Under the pieces are notes generated by a model. It was not told where the DNA came from. It searched no databases and saw only the letters and a program-made list of their open reading frames with translations. Source: Variovorax boronicumulans (lineage in GTDB: Bacteria > Pseudomonadota > Gammaproteobacteria > Burkholderiales > Burkholderiaceae_C). From it: a stretch of DNA of 64,000 nucleotides. Location: the NCBI RefSeq assembly GCF_007677875.1, contig NZ_VEDO01000007.1:186001-250000 (forward strand), in the 5' to 3' direction. A program made the position numbers and the translations under genes. Positions 52,002 to 62,986 of the stretch are shown one piece after another; the first letter of the stretch is position 1, and the number at the start of each line of letters is the position of its first letter.

Positions 52002-53789
52002 TTACAGGTCTTCGGAGCCCAGCAGCATCTCGGTGATGCCCTTGCCGGCCTGGACCATGGGGAACACGTTCTCCGTCGGGTCGGTACGGAAGTCCATGAA
52101 CACCGTGCGGTCCTTGAGCTTGCGCGCCTCGCGCAGCGCCGGCTCCACGTCCTGCGGGCGCTCGATCAGCATGCCCACGTGGCCGTAGGCCTCGGCCAGC
52201 TTCACGAAGTTGGGCAGCGCGTCCATGTAGCTGCTGCTGTAGCGGCTGGAGTACTCGATCTCCTGCCACTGGCGCACCATGCCCAGGTAGCGGTTGTTGA
52301 GCGACAGGATCTTGATCGGCGTGTTGTACTGCAGGCAGGTCGACAGTTCCTGGATGCACATCTGCACCGAGCCTTCGCCGGTCACGCAGAACACCTCGGC
52401 CTCGGGCTTGGCGAGCTTGATGCCCATGGCATAGGGAATGCCTACACCCATGGTGCCAAGGCCCCCCGAATTGATCCAGCGGCGCGGCTCGTCGAAGCGG
52501 TAGTACTGCGCGGCCCACATCTGGTGCTGGCCAACGTCGGAGGTGACGTAGGTCTCGACGTCCTTGGTCATGTTCCACAGCGTCTCGATGACGTACTGCG
52601 GCTTGATGACATCGCCGGCACCACGGTTGTACTTGAGGCAGTCGCGCTTGCGCCAGACCTCGATCTGCTCCCACCAGCTGGCGAGCGCGCCGCTGTCGGG
52701 CTTGATCTCGGACTCGCGGATCATCGCGATCAGCTCGGTCAGCACATCCTTCACATCGCCCACGATCGGGATGTCCACGCGCACGCGCTTGGAGATGCTC
52801 GACGGGTCGATGTCGATGTGGATGATCTTGCGTTCGTTCTGCGCGAAGTGCTTGGGGTTGCCGATCACGCGGTCATCGAAGCGCGCGCCAACGGCCAGCA
52901 GCACGTCGCAGTTCTGCATCGCGTTGTTGGCTTCCAGCGTGCCGTGCATGCCCAGCATGCCGAGGAACTTGCGGTCGGACGCCGGGTAGGCGCCCAGGCC
53001 CATCAGCGTGTTCGTGACCGGGTAGCCCAGCATGTCGACCAGCGTGCGCAGCTCGTTGGTCGCGTTGGAGAGCAGCACGCCGCCGCCGGTGTAGATGTAG
53101 GGGCGCTTGGCGGTGAGCAGCAGCTGCAGCGCCTTGCGGATCTGGCCGCCATGGCCCTTGCGCACGGGGTTGTACGAGCGCATCTCGACGGTCTCGGGGT
53201 AGCCCGTGTAAAGCGCTTTCTTGAACGAGACGTCCTTGGGGATGTCGACCACGACCGGGCCGGGCCGGCCGGTGCGGGCGATGTGGAAGGCCTTCTTGAC
53301 CGTCATGGCCAAGTCGCGCACGTCCTTGACCAGGAAGTTGTGCTTGACGATGGGGCGCGTGATGCCGACGGTGTCGCACTCCTGGAAGGCATCGAGGCCG
53401 ATCGCCGGCGTCGGCACCTGGCCGGTGATGATCACCATGGGGATGCTGTCCATGTAGGCGGTGGCGATGCCGGTCACGGCATTGGTCACGCCGGGGCCGG
53501 AGGTCACCAGCGCGACGCCCACGTCGCCCGTGGCACGCGCATAGCCGTCGGCGGCGTGCACGGCGGCCTGCTCATGGCGCACCAGCACATGCTGCATGGT
53601 GTCCTGCTTGTACAGCGCGTCGTAGATGTACAGAACCGCACCGCCGGGGTAGCCCCAGATGTGCTTGACGTTCTCGGCCTGCAAGGCTTTGACAAGGATC
53701 TCGGCGCCCATCAATTCCTGGGGGCCGGATTGCGAAAGGGGGGAGGATGCGGCGGCTGCCGACTTCAGTTCGGCTTTGGAGATTTCCAT
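52002..53789 (-). CDS. ilvB: Acetolactate synthase large (catalytic) subunit
   Basis: This 595-residue thiamine-diphosphate enzyme performs the first common step of branched-chain amino acid synthesis. The catalytic glutamate lies in VRHEQAAVHAADGYARATG near residue 75, FAD-contact segments follow in the middle domain, and the cofactor motif reads VTGEGSVQMCIQELSTC ... LSLNNRYLGMVRQWQ near residues 465-505, with GEG in place of the commoner GDG. It starts at MEISKAELKS; a Ser/Ala-rich extension of about 25 residues precedes the usual fold. Confidence 0.96.
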   Translation of the reverse strand: MEISKAELKSAAAASSPLSQSGPQELMGAEILVKALQAENVKHIWGYPGGAVLYIYDALYKQDTMQHVLVRHEQAAVHAADGYARATGDVGVALVTSGPGVTNAVTGIATAYMDSIPMVIITGQVPTPAIGLDAFQECDTVGITRPIVKHNFLVKDVRDLAMTVKKAFHIARTGRPGPVVVDIPKDVSFKKALYTGYPETVEMRSYNPVRKGHGGQIRKALQLLLTAKRPYIYTGGGVLLSNATNELRTLVDMLGYPVTNTLMGLGAYPASDRKFLGMLGMHGTLEANNAMQNCDVLLAVGARFDDRVIGNPKHFAQNERKIIHIDIDPSSISKRVRVDIPIVGDVKDVLTELIAMIRESEIKPDSGALASWWEQIEVWRKRDCLKYNRGAGDVIKPQYVIETLWNMTKDVETYVTSDVGQHQMWAAQYYRFDEPRRWINSGGLGTMGVGIPYAMGIKLAKPEAEVFCVTGEGSVQMCIQELSTCLQYNTPIKILSLNNRYLGMVRQWQEIEYSSRYSSSYMDALPNFVKLAEAYGHVGMLIERPQDVEPALREARKLKDRTVFMDFRTDPTENVFPMVQAGKGITEMLLGSEDL

Positions 53790-53940
53790 GATCAACCTTT
53801 GTGAATTTCTCTGACGAAATACCTTGGGTGCCCCTTCGCGCCCTCTTGTGGAGAGGCATCGGGACTTAAGGCCAGGACCATGGGCGAGATGCTTGGAGCG
53901 CCGGATCGTGACCCGTTTGCTTTTTTGACGAGCGGGGGGG

Positions 53941-53971
53941 ATTATCGCACCGGAAAGCGACGTTTTTGCAA
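53941..53971 (-). promoter_or_regulatory. Predicted ilvB promoter
   Basis: On the minus strand TTGCAA (53971-53966) and GATAAT (53946-53941) are separated by 19 bases, a usable but long sigma-70 spacing. The expected start leaves about 145 bases of untranslated leader before ilvB. I saw no leader peptide with a run of branched-chain codons in it. Confidence 0.5.
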
Positions 53972-53995
53972 TCCAGGCCGTGTCGATGCGATAAT
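53966..53995 (+). promoter_or_regulatory. Predicted sigma-factor gene promoter
   Basis: TTGCAA (53966-53971) and GATAAT (53990-53995) are separated by 18 bases, a good sigma-70 promoter. The -35 hexamer is palindromic and is the same six bases that serve the divergent ilvB promoter, so only one of the two could be occupied at a time. Transcription would begin near 54002. Confidence 0.6.
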
Positions 53996-54048
53996 CTTTG
54001 GCTTTCCTCGCGGACCCGCCGCGAACGCGCAGCCTCACAACAGTCGTC

Positions 54049-54615
54049 TTGGCCACCGACAAAGAACTGTCCGATTTCCTCAAAGACGTGGAGAAACGCG
54101 CCTTCAAGCGGTGCCTCTACCACGTGCGCAACGAGGAAGCTGCGCTGGACATCGTGCAGGACAGCATGATGAAGCTCGCCGAGCACTACGGCGACAAGCC
54201 GCCGGGCGAGTTGCCCCTCTTGTTCCAGCGCATCCTGTCCAACTGCACGTTGGACTGGTTCCGACGCCAAAAGACGCGCAACGCGCTTTTTTCCAACCTC
54301 AGTGACTTCGAATCGGCCGGCGAAGACGGCGATTTCGACCTCCTGGAAGCCTTGGCGCCGCAGGACGGCAGGGAGGGCCACGAGAGCGCGGAGGACAGCA
54401 CGCGCCGGGCACAGATCCTGCGGGAGATCGAAAGCGAGATCCAGAAACTGCCGGGACGTCAACGCGAGGCATTTTTGCTGCGTTACTGGGAAGAAATGGA
54501 CGTCGCCGAGACGGCCGCTGCCATGGGCTGCTCCGAAGGGAGTGTCAAAACCCATTGCTCGCGGGCCGTCGCCAGCCTGAGTCGCGCCCTGACGGCCAAA
54601 GGAATCCACCTATGA
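54049..54615 (+). CDS. RNA polymerase sigma factor, ECF-like
   Basis: The 188-residue protein has a sigma region 2 (DIVQDSMMKLAEHYGD, near residues 34-49, and LLFQRILSNCTLDWFRRQ near 59-76) and a region 4 (LPGRQREAFLLRYWEEMDVA, SEGSVKTHCSRAVASL). The spacing is typical of an ECF or ECF-like factor. The best start is TTG at 54049 (ATDKELSDFL), because the predicted transcription start at about 54002 excludes the upstream TTG; no clear ribosome-binding site is seen. It heads a coupled operon with a DUF3619 protein. Confidence 0.9.
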   Translation: MATDKELSDFLKDVEKRAFKRCLYHVRNEEAALDIVQDSMMKLAEHYGDKPPGELPLLFQRILSNCTLDWFRRQKTRNALFSNLSDFESAGEDGDFDLLEALAPQDGREGHESAEDSTRRAQILREIESEIQKLPGRQREAFLLRYWEEMDVAETAAAMGCSEGSVKTHCSRAVASLSRALTAKGIHL

Positions 54616-55058
54616 ACCAAGCACCTTCCATCACCATGTCGACCGACCGCCTCGGCAGCTTGATTGCGGGCCGTCTGTCGGAATCCTGCACCAATCTGGA
54701 CCACGACATCGCGGAGCGCTTGCGCGTGGCCCGGCAACAGGCTGTGGCGCGCCGCAAGGCTGCGGCCGTCGCGCCGACCGTGAGCACGTTGAGCATCGTG
54801 CGGTCGGGGCGCGCAGGCGCGCTTCAGATGGGCGGAGGCGACGAACCAGGGCTGTGGGCACGGCTGGGCGCGATGCTGCCCCTGTTCGCCCTCGCGGCCG
54901 GGCTGCTGACCATCTACGTGGTCCAAAACGACAACCGCGCCAGCGAGCTGGCCGAAGTCGACGCCGCGCTGCTCACCGACACCTTGCCGACCGACGCCTA
55001 CACGGACCCTGGGTTCCTGCAGTTCCTGAAAACTGGTGACACCGCACCGCAGAACTGA
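54612..55058 (+). CDS. DUF3619 membrane protein, candidate anti-sigma factor
   Basis: The 148-residue protein has a cytoplasmic N-terminal helical half (IAERLRVARQQAVARRKAAA), one membrane helix (LPLFALAAGLLTIYVVQ, about residues 90-106) and a short periplasmic tail with acidic residues. It matches the DUF3619 pattern, and the topology resembles anti-sigma factors. Its ATG overlaps the sigma factor stop by four bases. An anti-sigma role is inferred from position and topology only. Confidence 0.85.
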   Translation: MNQAPSITMSTDRLGSLIAGRLSESCTNLDHDIAERLRVARQQAVARRKAAAVAPTVSTLSIVRSGRAGALQMGGGDEPGLWARLGAMLPLFALAAGLLTIYVVQNDNRASELAEVDAALLTDTLPTDAYTDPGFLQFLKTGDTAPQN

Positions 55059-55725
55059 AACAGGTCCCCCTGCTTTGCTTCGATCTCGTCCCATCCACTG
55101 GTTCCGCGTCGCGGCAGCCGCCGGCCTGTACTGTGCAACAGCGCTCGGATGGGCGCAGCCTGCAGCCAAGCCGGCCAGCGGTCAGACCGCCGACCTGGCC
55201 GAAGCACCAAGTCCACGCTGGGCCGGGTTGAGCAACGCGCAGCGCCAGGCCCTCAAGCCGCTGGGGCCGAGCTGGAATACGCTCGGCGAAGGTCAGCGCC
55301 GCAAGTGGATCGCGTTGGCGCGCAACTTCGAGAAGCTGCCGGCAGAGGAGCAGCAAAAGCTGCATGAACGCATGGGCGAATGGGTCAAGCTCAGTGCCGC
55401 CGAACGCAGCCGCGCACGGCTGAACTTCGCGGAGACCGAACGGCTGGCCAGCGAGGACAAGCAGGCCAAATGGGAAGCCTACCAGGCGCTTAGCGAAGAG
55501 GAGCGCCGCAAACTGGCGGAACAGGCGCCGCGCCGCGCTTTGCCTGGCGCAGCCACCGCGGTCCGCCCGATTCCGCGCCAACGCCTGGCCACCATGCCCA
55601 TTGCGCCCGAGAATCAGCGCACCATGCCGCGCATCAGCACCGCCCCTCACCTGATCAATCCGCAGACCTTGCTCCCCCAGGTCGACGCCCACGCCACCGA
55701 GCCGGACACGGCGCCACACCAATGA
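55036..55725 (+). CDS. DUF3106 periplasmic protein
   Basis: This protein of up to 229 residues has an N-terminal hydrophobic export signal (WFRVAAAAGLYCATALGWAQ). A DUF3106 region follows, with repeated short helices built on LSNAQRQALKPLGPSWNTL, EGQRRKWIALARNFEKLP and LSEEERRKLAEQA. The GTG at 55036 overlaps the upstream gene by 23 bases; a TTG at 55075 is an alternative start just before the signal. The C-terminal third is Pro-, Thr- and Ala-rich. Similar Trp-containing helical repeats resemble periplasmic stress chaperones, but no function is proven. Confidence 0.85.
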   Translation: MTPHRRTETGPPALLRSRPIHWFRVAAAAGLYCATALGWAQPAAKPASGQTADLAEAPSPRWAGLSNAQRQALKPLGPSWNTLGEGQRRKWIALARNFEKLPAEEQQKLHERMGEWVKLSAAERSRARLNFAETERLASEDKQAKWEAYQALSEEERRKLAEQAPRRALPGAATAVRPIPRQRLATMPIAPENQRTMPRISTAPHLINPQTLLPQVDAHATEPDTAPHQ

Positions 55726-56240
55726 ACACCGCCGCGGGAACCGAGCCGGCCGCCCCCCTGCAGGCGCCCGGCCTGTGGCGCCGCATGGCCTGCTGGCTCT
55801 ATGAAGGCATGCTGATGTTCGGCGTGGTCTTCATCGCCGGCTACCTGTTCGGCACACTGAGCCAGACCCGCAATGCGCTGGACAATCGAACGGGCCTGCA
55901 GGCGTTCCTGTTCGTGGTGTTCGGCATCTACTTCACCTGGTTCTGGTCCAAGGGGCAGACCTTGGCGATGAAGACCTGGCACATCCGCCTCGTCGACCGC
56001 GCGGGCCGCCCCGCCAGCCAGGCCAGGGCCCTCGTGCGCTACCTGCTGAGCTGGCTCTGGTTTCTGCCGCCCCTGGTGCTGATCGCGCCGTTCCGGCTGC
56101 CGGCCGGCGAATCCTTCGTGCTGCTGCTGGGCTGGGTCGCAGTGTGGGCGATCGCCAGCCGCCTCCATCCCCAATACCAGTTCTGGCATGACGCGCTGGC
56201 AGGCACCCGCCTGGTGACGGCGTCGCCCCGCACCCGATGA
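55722..56240 (+). CDS. RDD family membrane protein
   Basis: The 172-residue protein has three to four hydrophobic helices and the RDD-type opening LWRRMACWLYEGMLMFGVVFI near residue 18, followed by GQTLAMKTWHIRLVDRAGRP and a final FWHDALAGTRLV, which are the conserved polar landmarks of this family. RDD proteins are inner-membrane proteins of uncertain, possibly transport, function. It overlaps its upstream neighbour by four bases and the LOG gene by four bases. Confidence 0.92.
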   Translation: MNTAAGTEPAAPLQAPGLWRRMACWLYEGMLMFGVVFIAGYLFGTLSQTRNALDNRTGLQAFLFVVFGIYFTWFWSKGQTLAMKTWHIRLVDRAGRPASQARALVRYLLSWLWFLPPLVLIAPFRLPAGESFVLLLGWVAVWAIASRLHPQYQFWHDALAGTRLVTASPRTR

Positions 56241-56821
56241 AATCGGCTTTCTCGCTGTGTGTTTACTGCGGCTCCCGTCCTGGAGCGCATCCAGGCTATG
56301 CCGCCGTGGCGCAGCAGGTCGGCCGCTGGATCGGCGAACATGGCGGCCAGCTCGTGTACGGCGGCGGTCACAACGGCCTCATGGGCATGGTCGCTGACGC
56401 CACGCTGGCCGCAGGCGGCCGGGTCATCGGCGTGATCCCTCGGGCCCTGGTCGAGAAGGAATGGGCCCACCGCGGCTGCACCGAGCTGCATGTGGTCGAC
56501 ACCATGCACGACCGCAAGCGCATGATGGCCGAGCGCGCCGACGCCTTCCTGGCCCTGCCGGGCGGCATCGGCACCTTCGAGGAATTCTTCGAAGTCTGGA
56601 CCTGGCGCCAGCTCGGCTACCACGACAAGCCCGTAGGACTGCTCAACGTCGAGGGCCTGTACGACGGGCTCCAGAGCTTTCTGCAGACCACCGTGCGAGC
56701 CGGGTTCGTCAACGATTGGCAGATGGACCTGATCCGCATCGGCCGCGATGCGGAGGAACTGCTCAAGAGCCTGGTCAACGATGCGGGCCTGGCACCCGCG
56801 CCGCAGCTGGACCAGATCTGA
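56237..56821 (+). CDS. LOG family (TIGR00730) nucleotide phosphoribohydrolase
   Basis: This 194-residue Rossmann-fold protein carries the LOG motif LALPGGIGTFEEFFEVWTW at about residues 105-123, plus LVYGGGHNGLMGMVAD near residue 39 and the DRKRMMAERADAF region. Enzymes of this family split nucleoside 5'-monophosphates, releasing cytokinin-type bases or adenine. It is the last gene of the translationally coupled run that begins with the sigma factor, and is convergent with the PII gene. Confidence 0.93.
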   Translation: MKSAFSLCVYCGSRPGAHPGYAAVAQQVGRWIGEHGGQLVYGGGHNGLMGMVADATLAAGGRVIGVIPRALVEKEWAHRGCTELHVVDTMHDRKRMMAERADAFLALPGGIGTFEEFFEVWTWRQLGYHDKPVGLLNVEGLYDGLQSFLQTTVRAGFVNDWQMDLIRIGRDAEELLKSLVNDAGLAPAPQLDQI

Positions 56822-56841
56822 GGGCGCGGCCTTGGATGGCC

Positions 56842-57234
<393 letters not shown>

Positions 57235-57343
57235 TCATTCATCCGCGAACCCGCGGGATGTGACGCGAATTCGCCTGGCGCACCGGGGCCAAGCCGCGGA
57301 GCGCAACGGCAAGCTGCTGCTCCCGGCATCATTCGAACACCAC

Positions 57344-58516
57344 ATGGCAGACCACGACACCACCTTGCGCATCCTGTCGGACATGTCCGAGATCGACGCT
57401 GCCGCCTGGGATGGACTGCTCGCAACGCAGGCGGGCGCCAGTCCGTTCATGCGCCATGCCTACCTGCGCGCCATGCAGACGAGCGGCAGCGCGGTGACCG
57501 GCACTGGCTGGACGGCCCGCATCCTCAGCCTGTGGCAGCAGGACGCCCTCGTGGCCGCCTGTGCGCTGTACCTCAAGACGCACTCGTACGGCGAGTACGT
57601 GTTTGACTGGGCCTGGGCCGATGCGTACCAGCGCCACGGTCTGCCCTACTACCCCAAGGCCGTCATCGCCCCACCCTTCACGCCGGTACCGGGGGGGCGG
57701 TTGCTCGCGCGCGATGCGAGCAGCCGGGCCATGCTGCTGAGCGCGACCGTGGCCTGGTGCGAGGCGCAGGAGTTGTCTTCATTTCACCTGCTGTTCGGCA
57801 GCGAAGAAGACATGGCCGCCTGTACCGACGCTGGCCTGCTGCTGCGGCATCAAGTGCAGTTTCATTGGCAGAATGCCCGCGCCGACGGACGACCGTTTGC
57901 AGACTTCGACGATTTTCTGGCCAGCCTGACCCAAGACAAGCGCAAGAAGATCCGCCAGGAGCGGCGCAAGGTGACGCAGGCCGGCGTGCGCTTTCGCTGG
58001 GCGCAAGGCCGCGACATCGCCGCGGCGGACTGGAGCTTCTTCTACCGCTGCTACGAGCGCACCTACCTGGAACACGGCAACGCGCCCTACTTGTCGCGCA
58101 GCTTCTTCGCGTCGATGGCGCGGGACATGCCCGAGCACTGGTTGTTGTTCATCGCCGAACGGGATGGGCAAGCCATCGCCTGCAGCCTCGTGGCATTGCA
58201 ACCCGACCAGGGTGTGGCCTATGGTCGCTACTGGGGTGCTCTGGCACGTGTGGACTGTCTGCACTTCGAGGCCTGCTACTACCAGCCCTTGGCGTGGTGC
58301 ATCCAGCGCGGATACCAGCGCTTCGAAGGCGGCGCCCAGGGCGAGCACAAGATGGCCCGCGCGCTGATGCCGGTGCGCACCAGCAGCGCGCACTGGCTGG
58401 CGCATCCTGCCTTCGCCGAGGCGGTGGAGCGCTTCCTGGAGCGTGAAGGCCAGGGCGTGGAGCACTACATGGAGGAACTGGCGCAGCGCACGCCGTTCCG
58501 CCAGACTGCTCCCTAG
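57344..58516 (+). CDS. DUF482 / GNAT-like peptidogalycan-type acyltransferase
   Basis: This 390-residue protein belongs to the DUF482 family (often called a GNAT or peptidogalycan biosynthesis protein). Landmarks are GASPFMRHAYLRAMQTSG near residue 31, YGEYVFDWAWADAYQRHG near residue 82, QDKRKKIRQERRKV near residue 199, and FEGGAQGEHKMARAL near the end. I chose the ATG at MADHDTTLRI. It may act on an aminoacyl or peptide acceptor; the substrate is unknown. Its stop overlaps the convergent PLP-enzyme gene by four bases. Confidence 0.9.
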   Translation: MADHDTTLRILSDMSEIDAAAWDGLLATQAGASPFMRHAYLRAMQTSGSAVTGTGWTARILSLWQQDALVAACALYLKTHSYGEYVFDWAWADAYQRHGLPYYPKAVIAPPFTPVPGGRLLARDASSRAMLLSATVAWCEAQELSSFHLLFGSEEDMAACTDAGLLLRHQVQFHWQNARADGRPFADFDDFLASLTQDKRKKIRQERRKVTQAGVRFRWAQGRDIAAADWSFFYRCYERTYLEHGNAPYLSRSFFASMARDMPEHWLLFIAERDGQAIACSLVALQPDQGVAYGRYWGALARVDCLHFEACYYQPLAWCIQRGYQRFEGGAQGEHKMARALMPVRTSSAHWLAHPAFAEAVERFLEREGQGVEHYMEELAQRTPFRQTAP

Positions 58517-59745
58517 CGCAAGGCCTGCTCGAAGTCGGCGAGCAGGTCGGCGCTGTCTTCTAGACCGACCGAGAGCCGGATCAGCCCATCGGCGATGCCC
58601 ATGGCGGCGCGCACTTGCGCACCCGCTTCCCAGAAGATCGTCGGCGCGACTGGGATCACGAGCGTGCGCGTGTCGCCCAGGCCGGTGGCCTTGACAGCCA
58701 GCTGCAGCCGGTTGATGAAGGCCATGCAGGCAGCAGTGTCGACCAGCTCGAACGACAGCAACCACGAGCCCGCACTGAACAGTTCCTTGGACAGCGCGTG
58801 CTGCGGGTGCGATTCCAGCATCGGGTAGCGCACCGACACCACGGACGGGTGCGATTCCAGGTAGCGCGCCAGCGCCAGCGCCGTGGCACTGGTGTGCGCC
58901 ACGCGCAGCGCCAGCGTCTCGGCACCCACGCTGATGTGGTGGGCGTGCTCGGACGACAGCGTCGCCCCCATGTCGCGCAGCCCCTTCTTGCGCACCTGCG
59001 CCAGGCCCCATTGTTTGGCATCCCCCTTGCGGTAGGCCGCGAAGATGTTGGGGTAGTTCTGCCAGTCGAAGCGGCCCGTGTCCGTCACTGCGCCGCCCAG
59101 TGCATGGCCGTGGCCCGAGATGGTCTTGGTCAGCGACTGCACGACCAGGCCCGCGCCCACCTGCGCAGGACGGAACAACGCCGGCGAGGTGATGGTGTTG
59201 TCGACCACGAACAGCAGGCCGCGCTCGGCGCAGAGCTGACCGATCGCCGGCATGTCGGCCACCTGCGTGCCGGGATTGGCGATGGTTTCGACAAAGACCA
59301 TGCGCGTGTTCGGCCGCAGCGCCGCCGCGACCTGGGCCGCGTCGGTGGCGTCCACCGTCGTGATCTCGATGCCGAAATCGCGCAGCGTGCCGAACAGGCT
59401 GTTGGTGTTGCCGAACACGAACTGGCTGGCCACCAGGTGGTCGCCCGCGCGCAGCAACGTGAAGAACACCGCGCTGATGGCACCCATGCCGGTGGCGAAG
59501 CAGACCGTGCCGACACCACCTTCCAGCCGCGTGATCTGCGCTTCCAACGCGGCCGTGGTCGGCGTGCCCTGGCGGGCGTAGCTGAAGCCCCCCTTGGTCG
59601 TACCCTGGAACACCCCGATCAGGTCCTCGACCTTGTCGAAGCCGTACTGCACCGAGGTATGGATCGGCTTGTGCACCCCACCGTGCTCGATGCCGAGCCG
59701 GCGGTCGGAGTGCACGATGCCCGTGCTGATGCCTTCAGAGCCCAT
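58513..59745 (-). CDS. Cystathionine gamma-synthase family PLP enzyme
   Basis: The 410-residue enzyme belongs to the Cys/Met-metabolism PLP family. The pyridoxal phosphate lysine lies in VVQSLTKTISGHGHALGGA near residue 200. GGFSYARQGTPTTAALE near residue 50 and MVFVETIANPGTQVADM near residue 150 are also typical. It could be a cystathionine synthase, an O-succinylhomoserine sulfhydrylase or a gamma-lyase; sequence features visible by eye do not decide between them. It starts seven bases after the ppa stop, so it is probably co-transcribed with ppa. Confidence 0.9.
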   Translation of the reverse strand: MGSEGISTGIVHSDRRLGIEHGGVHKPIHTSVQYGFDKVEDLIGVFQGTTKGGFSYARQGTPTTAALEAQITRLEGGVGTVCFATGMGAISAVFFTLLRAGDHLVASQFVFGNTNSLFGTLRDFGIEITTVDATDAAQVAAALRPNTRMVFVETIANPGTQVADMPAIGQLCAERGLLFVVDNTITSPALFRPAQVGAGLVVQSLTKTISGHGHALGGAVTDTGRFDWQNYPNIFAAYRKGDAKQWGLAQVRKKGLRDMGATLSSEHAHHISVGAETLALRVAHTSATALALARYLESHPSVVSVRYPMLESHPQHALSKELFSAGSWLLSFELVDTAACMAFINRLQLAVKATGLGDTRTLVIPVAPTIFWEAGAQVRAAMGIADGLIRLSVGLEDSADLLADFEQALR

Positions 59746-59752
59746 GCGCAGA

Positions 59753-60292
59753 TCAGGCCCCCGCCTTGTTCTTGTAGTTGGCCACGCCGTCCAGCACTTC
59801 CTTCTTGGCTGCGTCGATGCCTTCCCAGCCCAGCACCTTGACCCACTTGCCCTTCTCGAGGTCCTTGTAGTGCTCGAAGAAGTGGGTGATGGCCTTCAGG
59901 CGCATGGGGTTCACGTCGTCCACACTCTTCCAGTGGCTGTAAATGGGCAGCACCTTGTCGGTCGGCACGGCCAGCACCTTGCCGTCCACGCCGGCCTCGT
60001 CTTCCATCATCAGGATGCCCAGGGGGCGGCAGGGCACGACCACGCCCGGAAACAGGGGATACGGCGTGATCACCAGCACGTCGACCGGATCGCCGTCGCC
60101 CGACAGCGTCTGCGGCACATAGCCGTAGTTGCTCGGGTAGTGCATGGCGGTGGTCATGAAGCGGTCCACGAAGATCGCGCCGGAGTCCTTGTCCACCTCG
60201 TACTTGATCGGATCGGCGTTCATGGGGATCTCGATGACCACGTTGAACGCATCGGGGATGTTTTTGCCGGGGGAGACTTTGTCGAGGGACAT
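59753..60292 (-). CDS. ppa: Inorganic pyrophosphatase (soluble, family I)
   Basis: This 179-residue cytoplasmic enzyme hydrolyses pyrophosphate. The active-site segments are [39 protein letters not shown] with the metal-binding aspartates (DGDPVDVLV near residue 66), and [19 protein letters not shown] near the C-terminus. Its length is typical. It is transcribed away from the membrane pyrophosphatase gene, 237 bases apart, and is followed at seven bases by the PLP enzyme gene. Confidence 0.97.
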   Translation of the reverse strand: MSLDKVSPGKNIPDAFNVVIEIPMNADPIKYEVDKDSGAIFVDRFMTTAMHYPSNYGYVPQTLSGDGDPVDVLVITPYPLFPGVVVPCRPLGILMMEDEAGVDGKVLAVPTDKVLPIYSHWKSVDDVNPMRLKAITHFFEHYKDLEKGKWVKVLGWEGIDAAKKEVLDGVANYKNKAGA

Positions 60293-60405
60293 GGTGCTTT
60301 CGGAGCGGTTAGGAAATGGGGAATGCCTGGGACAAACCCGGATTTTAGGGGGCGCGCCCATGGTCGAGGCTGCGATGCAACAGTCATTGCGAGATTTGCT
60401 TATAT

Positions 60406-60424
60406 ATTGGCCCGGTTGGCCAAT
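60406..60424. repeat. Inverted repeat between ppa and hppA
   Basis: ATTGGCC (60406-60412) and GGCCAAT (60418-60424) form a perfect seven-base inverted repeat around CGGTT. It directly follows an AT-rich TTATATA stretch that could be the -10 region of hppA. It lies in the 237-base region separating the two divergent pyrophosphatase genes and may be an operator. Confidence 0.4.
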
Positions 60425-60529
60425 CGTCATTCGCACGCGTTTTGAGCACGACGAGGAAGCAACGCAGCGGGGCACCGCGTGCGTTGTGCCCCTTCGAGCA
60501 ACGAGAACGAGCGTGAGGAGAGACGTTTC

Positions 60530-62593
<2,064 letters not shown>

Positions 62594-62640
62594 GGCACGG
62601 CGTAAGATTTTTGCTTGCAACAGTAAGAATCGAGGTCGCC

Positions 62641-62965
62641 GTGAAGATCACCAGCAAGGGCCACGTTTGGGCCGGCTGGTCGATCGACCACCTGGCACGG
62701 CTGGCCGACGCAGCCGCCGTCGTCATCAACCCGCCGGTCCTGGCCGAACGGAGCCCCCCCTTCGCGTGCCGTCGAGCTGCAAGCCACGCTGGCAGGCCCT
62801 CCGCGCATACGGCGCGATGCCGGGCCAGCGGATGGCCGGGCGCGCTCTGCCCTGCCTGAGTTCTGCATCGGCGCCCACGCCACGGTCGCCGGTTTGCGTC
62901 TGCTCACGCGCGATGCCGGGCGTTACTGCCACGACTTGCCTCGGCCTGACATCATTGGTCCCTGA
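62641..62965 (+). pseudogene. Collapsed vapBC-like toxin-antitoxin remnant (PIN domain)
   Basis: A GTG-initiated frame begins VKITSKGHV, like the start of an AbrB-type antitoxin. It passes directly into WAGWSIDHLARLADAAAV and VINPPVLAERSPP, which resembles the middle of a VapC PIN-domain toxin. After a run of seven C bases at 62754-62760 the reading must shift by one base to continue as VELQATLAG and then FCIGAHATVAGLRLLTRDAG, the classic PIN C-terminal core, stopping with TGA at 62963. Most of the antitoxin and the toxin N-terminus, with its first catalytic aspartate, are missing. The locus is therefore dead. Confidence 0.75.
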
Positions 62966-62986
62966 TCCGCTTCACGTTTTCCTGCA

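Noticed and set aside
53790-53876. Possible ilvB leader peptide beginning MVLALSPD on the minus strand
   Set aside because: It has only a few branched-chain codons near its start, including one TTA, and no terminator or competing hairpin follows it before ilvB. It lacks the structure that makes the leucine leader convincing.
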